A stretch of DNA of 64,000 bases from Macrosoma leucophasiata (lineage: Eukaryota; Arthropoda; Insecta; Lepidoptera; Hedylidae): assembly GCA_036365455.1 (NCBI GenBank), contig JAWQUS010000007.1:18616001-18680000 (forward strand), written 5' to 3'. The number at the start of each line of letters is the position of its first letter. The stretch's first letter is position 1. Positions 1-11,485 of this stretch are shown in pieces. The notes below the pieces were generated by a model, which worked only from the letters and a program-made list of their open reading frames with translations, did not search any database and was not told the DNA's origin. Made by a program: the position numbers and the translations under genes.

Positions 1-2453
1 TTAGACACTTGAAATTGACAGAATATCTATAATATAAAAATAAGTCGGGTTTTCCTACCTGAAGCTATAACTCCAGAACGCACGAACCGATTTCCACGGT
101 TTTGCATTCGTTGGAAAGGTCTTGAGCTCCGTGAGGTTTATAGTAAAGAAAATTCAGGAAAAAAACATTATAAAACGACATTTACGCGGGCGAAGCCGCA
201 GGCAACAGCTAGTTTAGTTATATATTGTTTCAAAAATACCCTAAAATTAAATAAAACAAAATAAATATTTTAAGGGGCATCCATACAACATACATACAAC
301 GGTTTTTTTTTATACGTACGGACCCCTTTGTTCTCGCAACTGGCCAGTTTCTTTGCTAAATCTATATTACACGATACTTCAGATTCGTTTCATGTTAAAT
401 AAATTAGTAAACCCTATACAAACCTGCAAATAACATTCACTATCAGAAACTAGTAACCTGAAATCATTGCGAAATATTGTTTACGAGTAACAAGCGAACG
501 GGAAAGGATTCAGCGGCCGCATTAAATACAGATGAGGGATAAAAAGCAGTTCCCGCAAATGATGCTAAATGATCGTTTCAAACGGGCGGTAGTGCCGCGC
601 GAGCTCTAACGACTCTATGAATGAATAACAGATCGGCGTAGACACGCCGGCGTTTCGAGGCAGACACGCCGACTTCTAAGGCGTAGACTAATGGCCGAAT
701 ACACATACACAAACGTCACTTTTTTTCTTTCAGTTATAATGGCATCGCTGTTACACATATTGCCAGTGTCAAGTAAACAATATGTAAACAATATTTCGTA
801 TTCGCAGCGTATAAGTTAGTATCAGCCAGGCAGTCAATTATTTAATTTATTATGTCAGTCAAGTGAGTCACAATCAGTTATTCGTTTTGCATTCGTTGGA
901 AAGGTATTGAGCTCCGTGAGGTTTATAGTAAAGAAATTTCAGGAAAAAATCATTATAAAACGACATTTACGCGGGCGAAGCCGCAGGCAACAGCTAGTTT
1001 AGTTAAATATTACTTCAAAAATACCCTAAAATTAAATAAAACAAAATAAATATTTTAAGGGGCATCCATACAACATACATACAACGGTTTTTTTATATGT
1101 ACGGACCCCTTTGTTCTCGCACCTGGCCAGTTTCTTTGCTAAATCTATATTACACGATACTTTAGATTCGTTTCATGTTAAATAAGTTAGTAAACCCTAT
1201 ACAAACCTGCAAATAAAATTCACTATCAGAAACTAGTAACCTGAAATCATTGCGAAATATTGTTTACGAGTAACAAGCGAACGGGAAAGGATTCAGCGGC
1301 CGCATTAAATACAGATGAGGGATAAAAAGCAGTTCCCGCAAATGATGCTAAATGATCGTTTCAAACGGGCGGTAGTGCCGCGCGAGCTCTAACGACTCTA
1401 TGAATGAATAACAGATCGGCGTAGACACGCCGGCGTTTCGAGGCAGACACGCCGACTTCTAAGGCGTAGACTAATGGCCGAATACACATACACAAACGTC
1501 ACTTTTTTTCTTTCAGTTATAATGGCATCGCTGTTACACATATTGCCAGTGTCAAGTAAACAATATGTAAACAATATTTCGTATTCGCAGCGTATAAGTT
1601 AGTATCAGCCAGGCAGTCAATTATTTAATTTATTATGTCAGTCAAGTGAGTCACAATCAGTTATTCGTTTTGCATTCGTTGGAAAGGTATTGAGCTCCGT
1701 GAGGTTTATAGTAAAGAAATTTCAGGAAAAAATCATTATAAAACGACATTTACGCGGGCGAAGCCGCAGGCAACAGCTAGTTTAGTTAAATATTACTTCA
1801 AAAATACCCTAAAATTAAATAAAACAAAATAAATATTTTAAGGGGCATCCATACAACATACATACAACGGTTTTTTTATATGTACGGACCCCTTTGTTCT
1901 CGCACCTGGCCAGTTTCTTTGCTAAATCTATATTACACGATACTTTAGATTCGTTTCATGTTAAATAAGTTAGTAAACCCTATACAAACCTGCAAATAAA
2001 ATTCACTATCAGAAACTAGTAACCTGAAATCATTGCGAAATATTGTTTACGAGTAACAAGCGAACGGGAAAGGATTCAGCGGCCGCATTAAATACAGATG
2101 AGGGATAAAAAGCAGTTCCCGCAAATGATGCTAAATGATCGTTTCAAACGGGCGGTAGTGCCGCGCGAGCTCTAACGACTCTATGAATGAATAACAGATC
2201 GGCGTAGACACGCCGGCGTTTCGAGGCAGACACGCCGACTTCTAAGGCGTAGACTAATGGCCGAATACACATACACAAACGTCACTTTTTTTCTTTCAGT
2301 TATAATGGCATCGCTGTTACACATATTGCCAGTGTCAAGTAAACAATATGTAAACAATATTTCGTATTCGCAGCGTATAAGTTAGTATCAGCCAGGCAGT
2401 CAATTATTTAATTTATTATGTCAGTCAAGTGAGTCACAATCAGTTATTCGAGT
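1..2453. repeat. Tandem triplication of a 783-bp unit
   Basis: The anchor gcattcgttggaaagg occurs at 104, 889 and 1672, giving periods of 785 and 783 bp. Units 2 and 3 look almost identical base for base. Unit 1 differs by a few substitutions and small indels. Each unit starts near the anchor and ends at cagttattcg; at 2452 the next unit is missing and unrelated sequence follows. Each unit holds a piece of the widespread repeat ending gcgggcgaagccgcaggcaa (family B), a GC-rich block with several cacgcc/ggcgtagac motifs, and a stretch resembling the Harbinger-like MITE at 51381. No coding region is visible. Confidence 0.93.
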
Positions 2454-3164
2454 AAAATGATGGCTACTTTACCAGAACATTTACAATGAAGTTTTGGAAA
2501 CAACCTGAAAGGTCGTGTTTTCGCACTGATACTTATTCTACTTCACTCTACACGGGCACTGTAATAAACTTATATCAAACAAAAGACAACCAACTTTATT
2601 TAATATATTTCAAAAATACGTTAGGAAACTGAAATAAAATGAGAGCACCATACGTCTCTTCCAAAAACCCCAAAACGTCACTTAATTTCAAGCAACACTC
2701 AAATATATCTCTGTCATATGCACGTGTTTTATAGAAATGAAAAAACTTTTGTTAGTCGGTTGGATAGCAAAAATCGTGTCATGTTACGACAGCTAGGTAA
2801 TTAGGACATAGGGTTACCATATGCCCTAATAAGCTAAAAAGAGGTAAAAGCAGTTCTCGCAAATGATGCTAAATGACGTGTCGCAGCGGGCACGCCGACT
2901 TCTAACGCTTTGCACTGCGCATGATTTTTGAACTTGAATGTTCAACACTTACTTCGAACCTTTAAGGCCATAAGTATTAATTTAAATCGAAATGCATTTA
3001 ATTATTAAACCACAGTCCAAAAAAAAAATGTTTTTAGGTTTTCGCGAGCAATGAAAGTAGTAAAGCAATCGAACTGTTGGATTAATCTAATTATAATACG
3101 TGAGATAGACGATGAATAATACCTAAAATGGTTTTAATTATAAAAACAAACAGTTTGGAATGAT
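2454..3164. other. AT-rich flank with degraded relic of the 783-bp unit
   Basis: No gene is visible. Positions about 2838-2905 (aaaagcagttctcgcaaatg onward) match part of the 783-bp unit at reduced identity, so an older diverged copy lies just downstream of the young array. Positions about 2660-2730 resemble the interior of the MITE at 51381 (aacgtcact, gcacgtgtttt). Confidence 0.6.
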
Positions 3165-3222
3165 CAGCATGATTAGTTCATTATAATGAAATTCAGCATG
3201 ATTAGTTCATTATAATGAAATT
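3165..3222. repeat. Perfect 29-bp tandem duplication
   Basis: Two identical adjacent 29-bp copies, 3165-3193 and 3194-3222, each beginning cagcatgatt and ending atgaaatt. It is a simple recent local duplication with no coding content. Confidence 0.95.
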
Positions 3223-3699
3223 GTTGTTAATACTGTTAAGATAAATTAGTTAGTTTATGAGATCCGATATCGCACTTATTTATACGCACTTATTATATAT
3301 TTTGTAACGGAATGAATACACAATTCATTACAAAAAGCGCCAACCGCACTCAGCGCGGCGTGATAGTGGTTATTCTTATTTTACTTTTAATTGTCAGTCG
3401 CAATGAGATCACCTGCTCATCCTGTTTTGTGATTATTAGAAAAATATCTGTCTCGACCTCTGATAGGTAACTTTAACACTACGGGTTTTAAATCATAATG
3501 TAATTGTTTATCATAAATTTACGATAACGAGTATGGCTATGGCAATTGCAACTTATGTCTTAGGTTATTTTTAGAATAAAGAAAATTATCAAATAAGTTC
3601 TTACGTCTTCGCGAACTAATCTTATTGAAATAAAACTATCTATACGGATTTAACTCGCGTTATTCAAATCATTATTTTACCCGCATTTTATTCGAAATC

Positions 3700-4030
3700 G
3701 TTTTTTTTATTTATGTAATGATGGTGGCAAACATGCAGTTTACATGGATGTTAAACGACGACTGCAGGGTTGGACGAAGCCGGAAGAGCCCAGCTGGCTT
3801 TCTACAAGTCCGGGACCCGAGACTGAATACTGGTAGTTGGTATGGGTATACGACAAGCCCCGTAAGCTAGGTTCGCGGAAGCGCGTGCTGGTTGGGGCCC
3901 GGATGGTAAACGCACCTTCGACTATGGGCTTATACACAAAACTAGCCCTATATGGCCAGTCCGACCCTGGCCTATGGATATCAACACAAAAACAAAAACC
4001 AGATGTTTAAATACAGATGCGTTGCCACGA
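3700..4030 (-). repeat. Family A short interspersed repeat, split by an insertion
   Basis: In sense orientation (minus) the right part (aatgcagatg-like block near 4015) and the left part ending in ...catta cataaa match the family A consensus seen at 59300-59595. The copy is interrupted at 3765-3969 by a foreign 205-bp piece and is diverged at both ends. Family A is about 280 bp, begins ggtggtagagctcc, ends in an A-run, and has no ORF. Confidence 0.7.
3765..3969. mobile_element. Small insertion inside family A with hAT-like inverted ends
   Basis: The 205-bp insertion begins cagggttggac and ends gtccgaccctg, an imperfect inverted repeat of 11 bp with one mismatch. Ends of the CAGGG type are known from hAT transposons. 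No flanking 8-bp duplication is visible, so the class is only suggested. No transposase is encoded; the open frame over it is not convincing. Confidence 0.45.
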
Positions 4031-4737
4031 TAGGTATAATTTAATAAAAGACAAAAATGAAAACATCCATTTGAATTGCATACTCGTTTATAGTAGTAGG
4101 TAAACGAGTATGTATAACATGCGTATATAACTTACACATACTGTTTTTTAAGAAGTTATACTTCTATAGCGTAACAATCCAATATACCAGAAATAATACA
4201 AAACGACAAAAAAAGTTTAGCAACTAACTTCAGACTGTTGCTTTTAACTGTTTAGTAACTTTAGAAACTTCAGACTGTCGCTTTTACTTATCGGCGTGCG
4301 CGGTTTAAAAATGCACTCTCATCATTTCCAATCGCGCCAAAAGTATAAATTAACAAATATTTTCTTCTTGAAGAACAATAAACGAGCGTAAAACCCGTAG
4401 CGTTTGCCCGCTCGTGTGCACCGTTCACACGGCCGATTGGTTTAGTTAGCAGTGAGCGTCGCGCCTCATTTGCTTGCCGCGACACCCTCCGCCACCGCAC
4501 CACCACTTTGTTACCACTCTTTTCACTCCAACACCAGATTCTAACTATCTGCACTGACAAATCAGTGTCATAAATGTGGAGCGCATTCGTTTTTTAGCTG
4601 TGCGTTTCGTAATGAATCTAGATTTTTGATTTAACATGTCGCGGGTAATATCGTTCATTTATTATATTTAGGTCAGATTTGCGATGAGCGTCTGTTTTTA
4701 TAGTTGAAAATTTCGATTAAAAACACGAATTTTAAAT
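4031..4737. other. No gene recognised; mixed AT-rich and one GC-richer patch
   Basis: Positions about 4380-4530 are GC-richer than the surroundings and carry an open 90-codon minus frame, but its composition shows no recognisable domain. Nothing else can be assigned. Confidence 0.5.
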
Positions 4738-5015
4738 AATGATATTGAACTTAGGTATCAAATGTGTTCGTGATAATATTCAAGTTAATTATAAACTTAC
4801 TTAAGTTATATTTAAAAATAGGATACGATTGAACAAAAATATTTTAAGACAAATATCTTACTATCTCTTCTATACAAGATACATGTAGTAAGTACATACA
4901 TATTACATACATACTTACCAATTTTACAAAATGACATTGATCTTAGATATTTTTTTAATGAATGTTCGTGATAATATTCAAGTTCATTAGTATTAAAAAT
5001 AAAAGAATACGATAC
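4738..5015. repeat. Diverged local duplication
   Basis: Two similar AT-rich stretches about 190 bp apart (from 4738 and from 4931) share gttcgtgataatattcaagt and then a variable block ending in agaatacgat / ggatacgat. This is an old tandem duplication without coding content. Confidence 0.6.
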
Positions 5016-5556
5016 AAAGGTTTTAAATTTTTTGTGAGATAAATAGTGTTGTTGAAACTCAGAGGTTCTTTCCGGATTTGAATTTAATTTAACGTGATTT
5101 GGAACTCATTTAAGAAAAGCAAGCTTTAATTGAGTATTGAAATGTGTAATTTATTATTAATGTAACAATAAAACAAACTCTTAAACTGAAATATTTAAAC
5201 TCCCTTTAAGATCCTCCTGATCAGGTACCTATACGCTTGATTGCACAAAGGAATCTAAAAGCTGCAAAGCATGCGTCTCATTAGAGATATATTGAGTTCC
5301 CTATTTACGAGTTTATTCTTCTACTTATTGCAATTGGATGGCATTATAGACTTATTTTCAAAAATATATTAAACTTTAACAAAAAAAAACTCATGTAAAG
5401 CTTGAATGGGTAACACCCGGTTAAAATATTAAAAAAGCCCTAAATTAAGTACTGTTATACCTACATGCGAAAGTGATTTTGTTACTTTGTGTGTTGGCAA
5501 AACTGTTTTTGATTATTTTTTGGTCAGAGATAGATGGGCCCCTGGAGATTTCCATA
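5016..5556. other. AT-rich sequence with no recognised feature
   Basis: No ORF of interest, no RNA signature and no repeat recognised by eye. Confidence 0.5.
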
Positions 5557-5625
5557 GGATAATGGGTAAAGCAGTTATACATTTGCCTGCGAGCTCCGTC
5601 ACTGGAGATCTACCACTGTATAAAG
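5557..5625 (-). repeat. Family A fragment (head end)
   Basis: The block gcctgcgagctccgtcactg followed by gagatctaccac matches the head of family A in minus orientation. About 70 bp survive. A 65-codon plus frame across it is incidental. Confidence 0.7.
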
Positions 5626-5689
5626 ATGGTGAGACGGTCAGAGAAGAAAATAAGAAAATAAAGAATAATTTACTGTATCTATAATTTCA

Positions 5690-6070
5690 AAAAAATATGT
5701 GCATCGAAATCAAAACTGAAATATTTAAAATAATTGTCTTTTTTTTTCAATCAAAAGGCTCTAGAATCTCGGTTCAGTCGGCGTGTTTAGATTGAAATGG
5801 CGCCACGCGAGCGGACATAAGGGTGGGTGCAGAAGGTGGTGACACGTAAGGGTTTGTCGTTAAGCGCGTTTAATGATTTCTTAATGACTGCGCCCGCGGC
5901 CCGCACCGGCCTACCTTGCGAACTCATTCACTAGACCAGCATGAAGAACCATCAGACAAACTGGATTATACGAATATTTAATATTAATTACGAGTATTAC
6001 GAAATGTTTTGCAAAATTTGAATTTTATTGTTAATGCGGCGTAATTTTAATAGTTATTGTAATTTTTTTT
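5690..6070. other. Non-repetitive, locally GC-rich stretch
   Basis: Positions about 5770-5930 are of high complexity and GC-rich (gcgccacgcgagcgg, cccgcggcccgcaccgg) in an AT-rich setting. No ORF or known repeat is visible. It could be conserved non-coding DNA, but nothing in the sequence proves it. Confidence 0.4.
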
Positions 6071-6290
6071 TCAGATCGTTTTTTATGCAACGATCGTATT
6101 TTAAGTGACGACTGCAGCATGAAGACATCTACTACACAAACACTAGAGAACTAGACACAAAACTAGAAGTCAAAATGCAGATGCGCTCCTGCATTTTGAT
6201 TTCTAGTTTTTACCTAATCTACCGCTAAATGAGTAGCATCAGCATTATCGTATTTCTGTTAGTTGATGATATATGGCCTTTTAAAAACTA
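6071..6290 (-). repeat. Diverged family A copy containing a hairpin
   Basis: Family A blocks (aagtgacgactgcagc, aaaatgcagatgcg, tacctaatctaccgctaaat) occur in minus order with heavy divergence. Arms 6159-6180 and 6189-6210 are complementary over 22 bp with one G.T-type mismatch around an 8-nt loop, so part of the repeat has been copied in inverted orientation. Confidence 0.65.
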
Positions 6291-6299
6291 TTTTAGGTA

Positions 6300-7555
6300 A
6301 TATGGTGGTGTCTACGGTTTCGTGTTCCTACACTTGTATTCTACCATCAGTGTAAATGAGATAACAGTGACAAAGTATGGACGTTCGGATACGTTCGCGA
6401 ACGTTTTTAGGGATGTTGTCGTGCAAGTTGCAATAATTTAAGGCATACTTTTGTAAAATAAGCGTGTTCAAATATAATATGCTGCGTGTCTTAAAGACAT
6501 CAATAGTTTCGGAATGTTTATTGTACAATGTGCCTGAAGATAATTGTTATTAGTTTATTGTGACGAAGTGCAGTTGGAAACAGGAATGTAACAGAAATAC
6601 CAATAGATTGAATGCAGCAAATTCACGCGATCCGTGTGAAACATTCACAATATTCGCATGCGCAGGTGTGAATCTGCCTTTATATGGTAAGAATTGGCTA
6701 ATTTGGTGACGATTAGATAATTAGGTTTTTCAATATCCTATTTCTTTATAATTACGTGCCATCAAAAGGATCATAGGAGTTTTATGTAGTACCTAGACGG
6801 CCACTGTTACAAGTACGAGAATTATGTACTGATGTAGTGATGTACGAGGTGGCTTACTGGTAGCAAGCCACTACTATCCCCAGATTGAAGAATATGTGAT
6901 ATTGAATTTCACATTTATGTATATGTCGTAGTAGTATGTAAATATTTTTGCAATGGGCAATAATCATAGTCTACCTGGAGTCTTCTGGAGGATAGACAGT
7001 CTACCTGTTTTCCGGTGCCCTGGTCATAGCAAGTCAAAGTCGAGTTCCGATGGTAGTCACATAAGTCGACGTGCGGCGAGCCTCTGCCGCCGGCGGCCCA
7101 TTAAAAATAATCGATGCTTGCGAAAATATCGAGGACTTTCCACTAATGACATCGCGCGGGAAAAACAAAGCGAACGGGGTCGACTTGTGCCGGTGCGATG
7201 AAATCCCGAGTTAGAATGCGTCTACTTCCCTCAAGAATGTTTGCGATCGAACTGCCTTTATTTTGGAGCTGATAATGATGCTGCTGTGTTTTTACTTCAA
7301 TTTAATTTAAGTGGCGATCCAGCTCGCTTGCATTGCAAAAAGCCCAAAGTATTTTCATTTTCATATGCTTTCCTGAGCTTCACAGCCTACACATATGATG
7401 TCAACTATATTTGCTGGTCCTTGACCAGCATAATTGGAAAATGATCGAAACGTTGAGGAAGACAAGAAGTGTTGGTTTGTACACACACTAGAAAAAAAAT
7501 TACGAAATACGATGACTAATAAAATTGACAATTTATTACTTACTTAAAATCAATT
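6300..7555. other. No gene recognised
   Basis: AT-rich with moderate-complexity patches near 6950-7210. Open frames at 6953-7201 (+) and 6328-6528 (-) show no domain and look like chance. No repeat recognised. Confidence 0.45.
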
Positions 7556-7559
7556 CTTT

Positions 7560-7757
7560 ACTTACTAGATGTTGCCCGCGGCTTCGCCCGCGTGGATGTT
7601 GTTTTATAAATAACTAAGTAGCCTATGTTCTTTCTCAAAGTCAGCTCTATCTCTGTACCAAATTTCATTACAATCGGTTCAGTCCTTTGGACGTGAAAAG
7701 GTAACAGACAGACAGACAGACAGAGTTACTTTCGCATTAATAATATTAGTAGGGAAG
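7560..7757 (+). repeat. Family B interspersed repeat (gcccgcggcttcgcccgcg ... agacagacagac)
   Basis: Begins actagatgttgcccgcgg, contains ccaaatttcattacaatcgg and a (cagacaga)n stretch, and ends in tactttcgcattaataata. A second near-full copy lies at 31303-31503. From general knowledge this layout is very common in lepidopteran genomes. No ORF. Confidence 0.8.
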
Positions 7758-8038
7758 TATGGATAATAATAATAATAATAATATATACTTTATTGCACAC
7801 CAAAAAATAAGTTTACAAAAACAAAACATTTCAATTACATGTGATACAGCAGGCGGCCTTATCGCTAGAAGAGCGATTTCTTCCAGGCAACCCAAAAAAT
7901 AAAAGATAATTCTTAAAAAGAAAAGGTAGGATGTGCGTAGGTACATAAAACAAAAGTAGTACTTATACAAATTAAGAAAATAAATATAAAATGTTAATGA
8001 TGACGGTGAACAAAAACAAGTCGGAATAACACAAGATA
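7758..8038 (-). other. 3' untranslated region and (ATT)n tail of the ORF1/ORF2 LINE
   Basis: Downstream of the ORF2 stop on the minus strand is about 280 bp of AT-rich sequence. It has an AATAAA-type signal (gcaataaagtatatatt) just before a simple (att)n tail at 7759-7783. A microsatellite tail is typical of CR1-group LINE 3' ends. A related 3' end occurs at 20026. Confidence 0.75.
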
Positions 8039-10975
8039 TTAAGGAAGGGAACATAAATAATGAGACTTCACCTGGTGTTTGAACGCTTCAACAGTCTGAG
8101 CTTGTCTTATACTAGAGGGCAAAGAGTTCCATAAGCGTACAGCTTTTACTGCGAAGGAATTAGAGTAAAATTTGCTAGAGTGTACAGGAGTATTTAGACG
8201 CAAAAGTAATGAGGATCGAAGGGAACGCGAATGAGAGGTAAAATCAAACAAATCTTTTAAATATTTGGGACTAATAGGATTAAATAGCACGCAGTATAAA
8301 AGAGAAAGAATACGTACATTCCGGCGATGTTGAATGGAGAGCCACTTGAGCTTATTGCGATATTCCGAAACGTGATCATATTTGCGAAGACCAAATATGA
8401 ATCTGATGAAAACATTTTGAAGGCGCTCAAGCTTATTTATTTGCCCTTGGGTCAAATTGAGGTAGCAGACGTCAGCATAATCAAGTATTGGAAAAAGTAA
8501 GGAATTTGCAAGCGCAATTTTAGTAGGTATCGGTAAAAAGTTACGTAATCGGCGCAAAGAACCAATCGTGGCAAAAACCTTCCTGCTAACTTCACAAAGC
8601 TGTGGAGACCATGACAGATGCTGATCAAAAATTATGCCCAAGTTCTTAACTTTGTCAAGAAACGGTATATTAATTCCATCGTACAATACCCGAGGCAACT
8701 TATCCCAGTCGATTTTACTCACAAGCCTTGAGCTACCTATAATAATTAATTGAGTTTTTTCGGGATTAACAGTAAGGCCAAAAGATTTGCTCCACGATGA
8801 GATGCGGACAAGGTCATCATTTAATTTTTTAATCGCATTAGGTAGATCATTCAAAGAAGATCTTGTATATATTTGTAAATCGTCTGCATAGAGATGGTAG
8901 AGAGAAGATATTTGAAGGCAAACAGAATTAATGAATATAGAAAATAATAGAGGGGACAACACGCCACCTTGAGGCACACCAGCATCACTGGCACACCAGG
9001 TCGAGTGATGTTCCTGAGCCTGAATGCGATGCCGGCGGCCATACAAGTAATTGCGAAACCAATCAATTGCAGACGGAGATATGTTAAGAGAGCACAAACT
9101 CGCTAGTAGAATGTCAAAGTCAACAGTATTAAAGGCATTACTGAAGTCTAGCAATGTTAATACTGTTAACTGTTGATTATCCATACCAAAACGAATGTCA
9201 TCGGAGATTTTCACTAAGGCAGTCGTCGTACTATGACCAGGACGGAAACCGGATTGCAAGGGATTGAAAAGATTTTGCTGGGAAAGGAAGGAACTCAACT
9301 GCTGGTGAACAAGGCGTTCAAGGATTTTAGACAAGAATGGTAGGATTGAGATAGGTCTATAGTCGGAAAAAGTGGAGGGATTAGATTTCTTGGGGAGAGG
9401 AATTATATTGGCATCCTTCCACAAAGTAGGAAAGATGCCAGTGGAGATAGAGCAATTTAGAATGGAAGTGATTACAGGGGTAAGGATATCTAAAAGAGGA
9501 ATGATCATCTTACGACTGATGCTATCACACCCGATAGCATTCGAATTGATAGCTAATATGCTCTTCCTAACATCACGTTCGGCAAATAGACTAAACATGA
9601 ATTCTGAGTGACCGGGAGTGGGCATTTGTGTGAGGGCGGACAATGTATGTGTTTTTGTAACATCATCGATTGATGTGGAAGATGAGAAATGCTGATTAAG
9701 CAGGTCAATGTCTAAATTGTTAGGAAGAGAGTCATTACGAGATTTCCCAACTCCTAGTGTTTTAAGAAATTTCCAGACTTTAGCTGGATCTTCGTTATCT
9801 ACAGAACTATGAATATGGCGTCGTTGTGAATCTCTACATACTCTATTACAGCGATTCCTAGCAGACACATATTTTAATTTATTTTTTTCGGTTGGTACAG
9901 ATTTATATTTTCCCTTAGCGGTAACCTTTTTGTTCATAAGTTTTTTAATATTGTCGTCAATCCACGGCGCAGGAAGGTGTTTTACACGCACAGGTTTGAC
10001 GGGTGCGTGGACATCATAAAGGCCAATCAATGAGGAGTTGAATAACGCAATTTGATCATCTACATGGCCCGCGTTGGTCACGGCAGTCCAATCAATATGG
10101 GCTGCATCATCAAGTAATTTATCAGGGTTCATACTACTAAAATTACGCTGTAGAAGAATTTTGGATTTATGTTTGGGAGGACGAATTTTGTAGGACATAT
10201 AAATAAGGTCATGATAGGAAAAAGCATCAGCAGAAAGCTGACCATGCTTGACAACATGTTCTAAGGAAGAGACAAATATTAAATCTAAAAGCGAAGGAGT
10301 ACAATTTGGAAAATTATGAGTAGGAGATAGTGGAAGAATATGCATATTGGAGGAATTTATAATAGTTTGAAGTTTGACGGACCTTGTGTCGTTTTTAAGG
10401 AGGCAAGTATTGAAGTCGCCCATCAATACAGTATGACTGTATAGAGGAGTTAAATCTTCTAACAAGTTTTCAAAGGAAAGGAAATAATCGACTGTATTAG
10501 ATGGACTGTAAAATACACCTAAAAGTAGTTTGGTATGTGAAAAAAATATTTCAACTAACAAATGTTCTGCACAACCCTCATGTGACTCGTTTGAAACGCC
10601 TACAATCGAAAAAGGTATATGGGAGCGAAGATACATAGCTACGCCCCCACCACCGCGGTTGCAACGGTCATTCCGAATTAACTGATAGCCCGGCAAAGAA
10701 TAGGAAGTTGAGGGAAGGCATGGCTTGAACCAAGACTCTGAAACTAATATGGCATGGACATTAATATTGGAAAAGGTTGCTAACATATCTGCATAATGTG
10801 CCGGAATGCTTTGGGCATTTATGTGGACGATGTTAAAGTTTTTCAGTACATCTGAGAAGCTCGAGTCAAGACTTTCACGTAAGGAAGGGAGACTTTTGAA
10901 ACTGTCATTACTACTTAATCCTACAGAGGATAAGGAAAGGAAATTAGATTGATCACTGTCATCATTAATTGACAT
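8039..10975 (-). CDS. LINE ORF2: endonuclease plus reverse transcriptase, CR1/Jockey-group
   Basis: An uninterrupted 978-residue ORF. An apurinic-type endonuclease domain spans about residues 45-265: HINAQSI at 51-57, SESWFKP with the metal-binding Glu, GDFN near 189, SLLDLIF, and SYHDLI where SDH is more usual. The reverse transcriptase spans about 480-740: YRPISILP, LLDFSNAFN with the first catalytic Asp, AGVPQGGVLSPLLF, and the active-site box YADD near 696. A thumb-like C-terminal region ends at HYLCSLP. The ATG is followed by a Ser-rich leader of about 45 residues before the endonuclease; upstream codons contain stops. ORF1 lies 510 bp upstream on the same strand. Intact length suggests a recently inserted, possibly still active copy. 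Clade assignment within the CR1/Jockey group (Kiri- or L2-like are options) is uncertain. Confidence 0.92.
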   Translation of the reverse strand: MSINDDSDQSNFLSLSSVGLSSNDSFKSLPSLRESLDSSFSDVLKNFNIVHINAQSIPAHYADMLATFSNINVHAILVSESWFKPCLPSTSYSLPGYQLIRNDRCNRGGGGVAMYLRSHIPFSIVGVSNESHEGCAEHLLVEIFFSHTKLLLGVFYSPSNTVDYFLSFENLLEDLTPLYSHTVLMGDFNTCLLKNDTRSVKLQTIINSSNMHILPLSPTHNFPNCTPSLLDLIFVSSLEHVVKHGQLSADAFSYHDLIYMSYKIRPPKHKSKILLQRNFSSMNPDKLLDDAAHIDWTAVTNAGHVDDQIALFNSSLIGLYDVHAPVKPVRVKHLPAPWIDDNIKKLMNKKVTAKGKYKSVPTEKNKLKYVSARNRCNRVCRDSQRRHIHSSVDNEDPAKVWKFLKTLGVGKSRNDSLPNNLDIDLLNQHFSSSTSIDDVTKTHTLSALTQMPTPGHSEFMFSLFAERDVRKSILAINSNAIGCDSISRKMIIPLLDILTPVITSILNCSISTGIFPTLWKDANIIPLPKKSNPSTFSDYRPISILPFLSKILERLVHQQLSSFLSQQNLFNPLQSGFRPGHSTTTALVKISDDIRFGMDNQQLTVLTLLDFSNAFNTVDFDILLASLCSLNISPSAIDWFRNYLYGRRHRIQAQEHHSTWCASDAGVPQGGVLSPLLFSIFINSVCLQISSLYHLYADDLQIYTRSSLNDLPNAIKKLNDDLVRISSWSKSFGLTVNPEKTQLIIIGSSRLVSKIDWDKLPRVLYDGINIPFLDKVKNLGIIFDQHLSWSPQLCEVSRKVFATIGSLRRLRNFLPIPTKIALANSLLFPILDYADVCYLNLTQGQINKLERLQNVFIRFIFGLRKYDHVSEYRNKLKWLSIQHRRNVRILSLLYCVLFNPISPKYLKDLFDFTSHSRSLRSSLLLRLNTPVHSSKFYSNSFAVKAVRLWNSLPSSIRQAQTVEAFKHQVKSHYLCSLP

Positions 10976-11485
10976 AATAATATGTACCTATAAAATATAA
11001 TCTACAAACTAAAACAAAACTAAAATACACAAAAAATAAAAAAGTTTCTTACAACCAATTTACTTACCGGCTCTTATTAATTTAAACAATCTAATAATTA
11101 ATTAAACGAATCACAAGCAAATAGAAGACATGCTTATCCCACTACAACAACAAAAAAAAAAACAATACTATGACTTGGCATAATCAACATGATGTCATAC
11201 CATGTTGCAAAAAAAAAATGATAGATAAATGATATGACAGCTTGTCAAGTTGACAACTTAGAACTTCTGAACATTACAAACAAAGTCAAGACTACAATTT
11301 AATTAATATTACAAAACAAGCGAAGTGCTTTCAAATTGGTTATTGGTCTGTGCTTTCAAAACTAAAAACAAAAATATAAAGTGCGGTGAAACATTAATAA
11401 AGTCATAAAAATTATTACAGTCGACGGTAACCATGAAAAAGTTAAAATACTAATTACTATCACTACTAGCATACAAGAGAAATGG
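10976..11485 (-). other. Inter-ORF spacer of the LINE
   Basis: About 510 bp of AT-rich sequence with stops in all frames lies between the ORF1 stop and the ORF2 ATG. Many LINEs have overlapping or closely spaced ORFs, so this spacer is long. It may carry signals for internal initiation, or an insertion. No further ORF is visible. Confidence 0.7.

Noticed and set aside
4288..4560. 90-residue minus-strand gene in a GC-richer patch
   Set aside because: Basic composition without a domain; the frame openness follows from GC content.
6848..6900. tRNA-like SINE head (ggtggcttactggtagcaag)
   Set aside because: It resembles the head at 41970 for about 25 bp but has no B box and no body.
9372..9611. 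79-codon plus-strand frame
   Set aside because: It is a shadow of the LINE ORF2 on the opposite strand.
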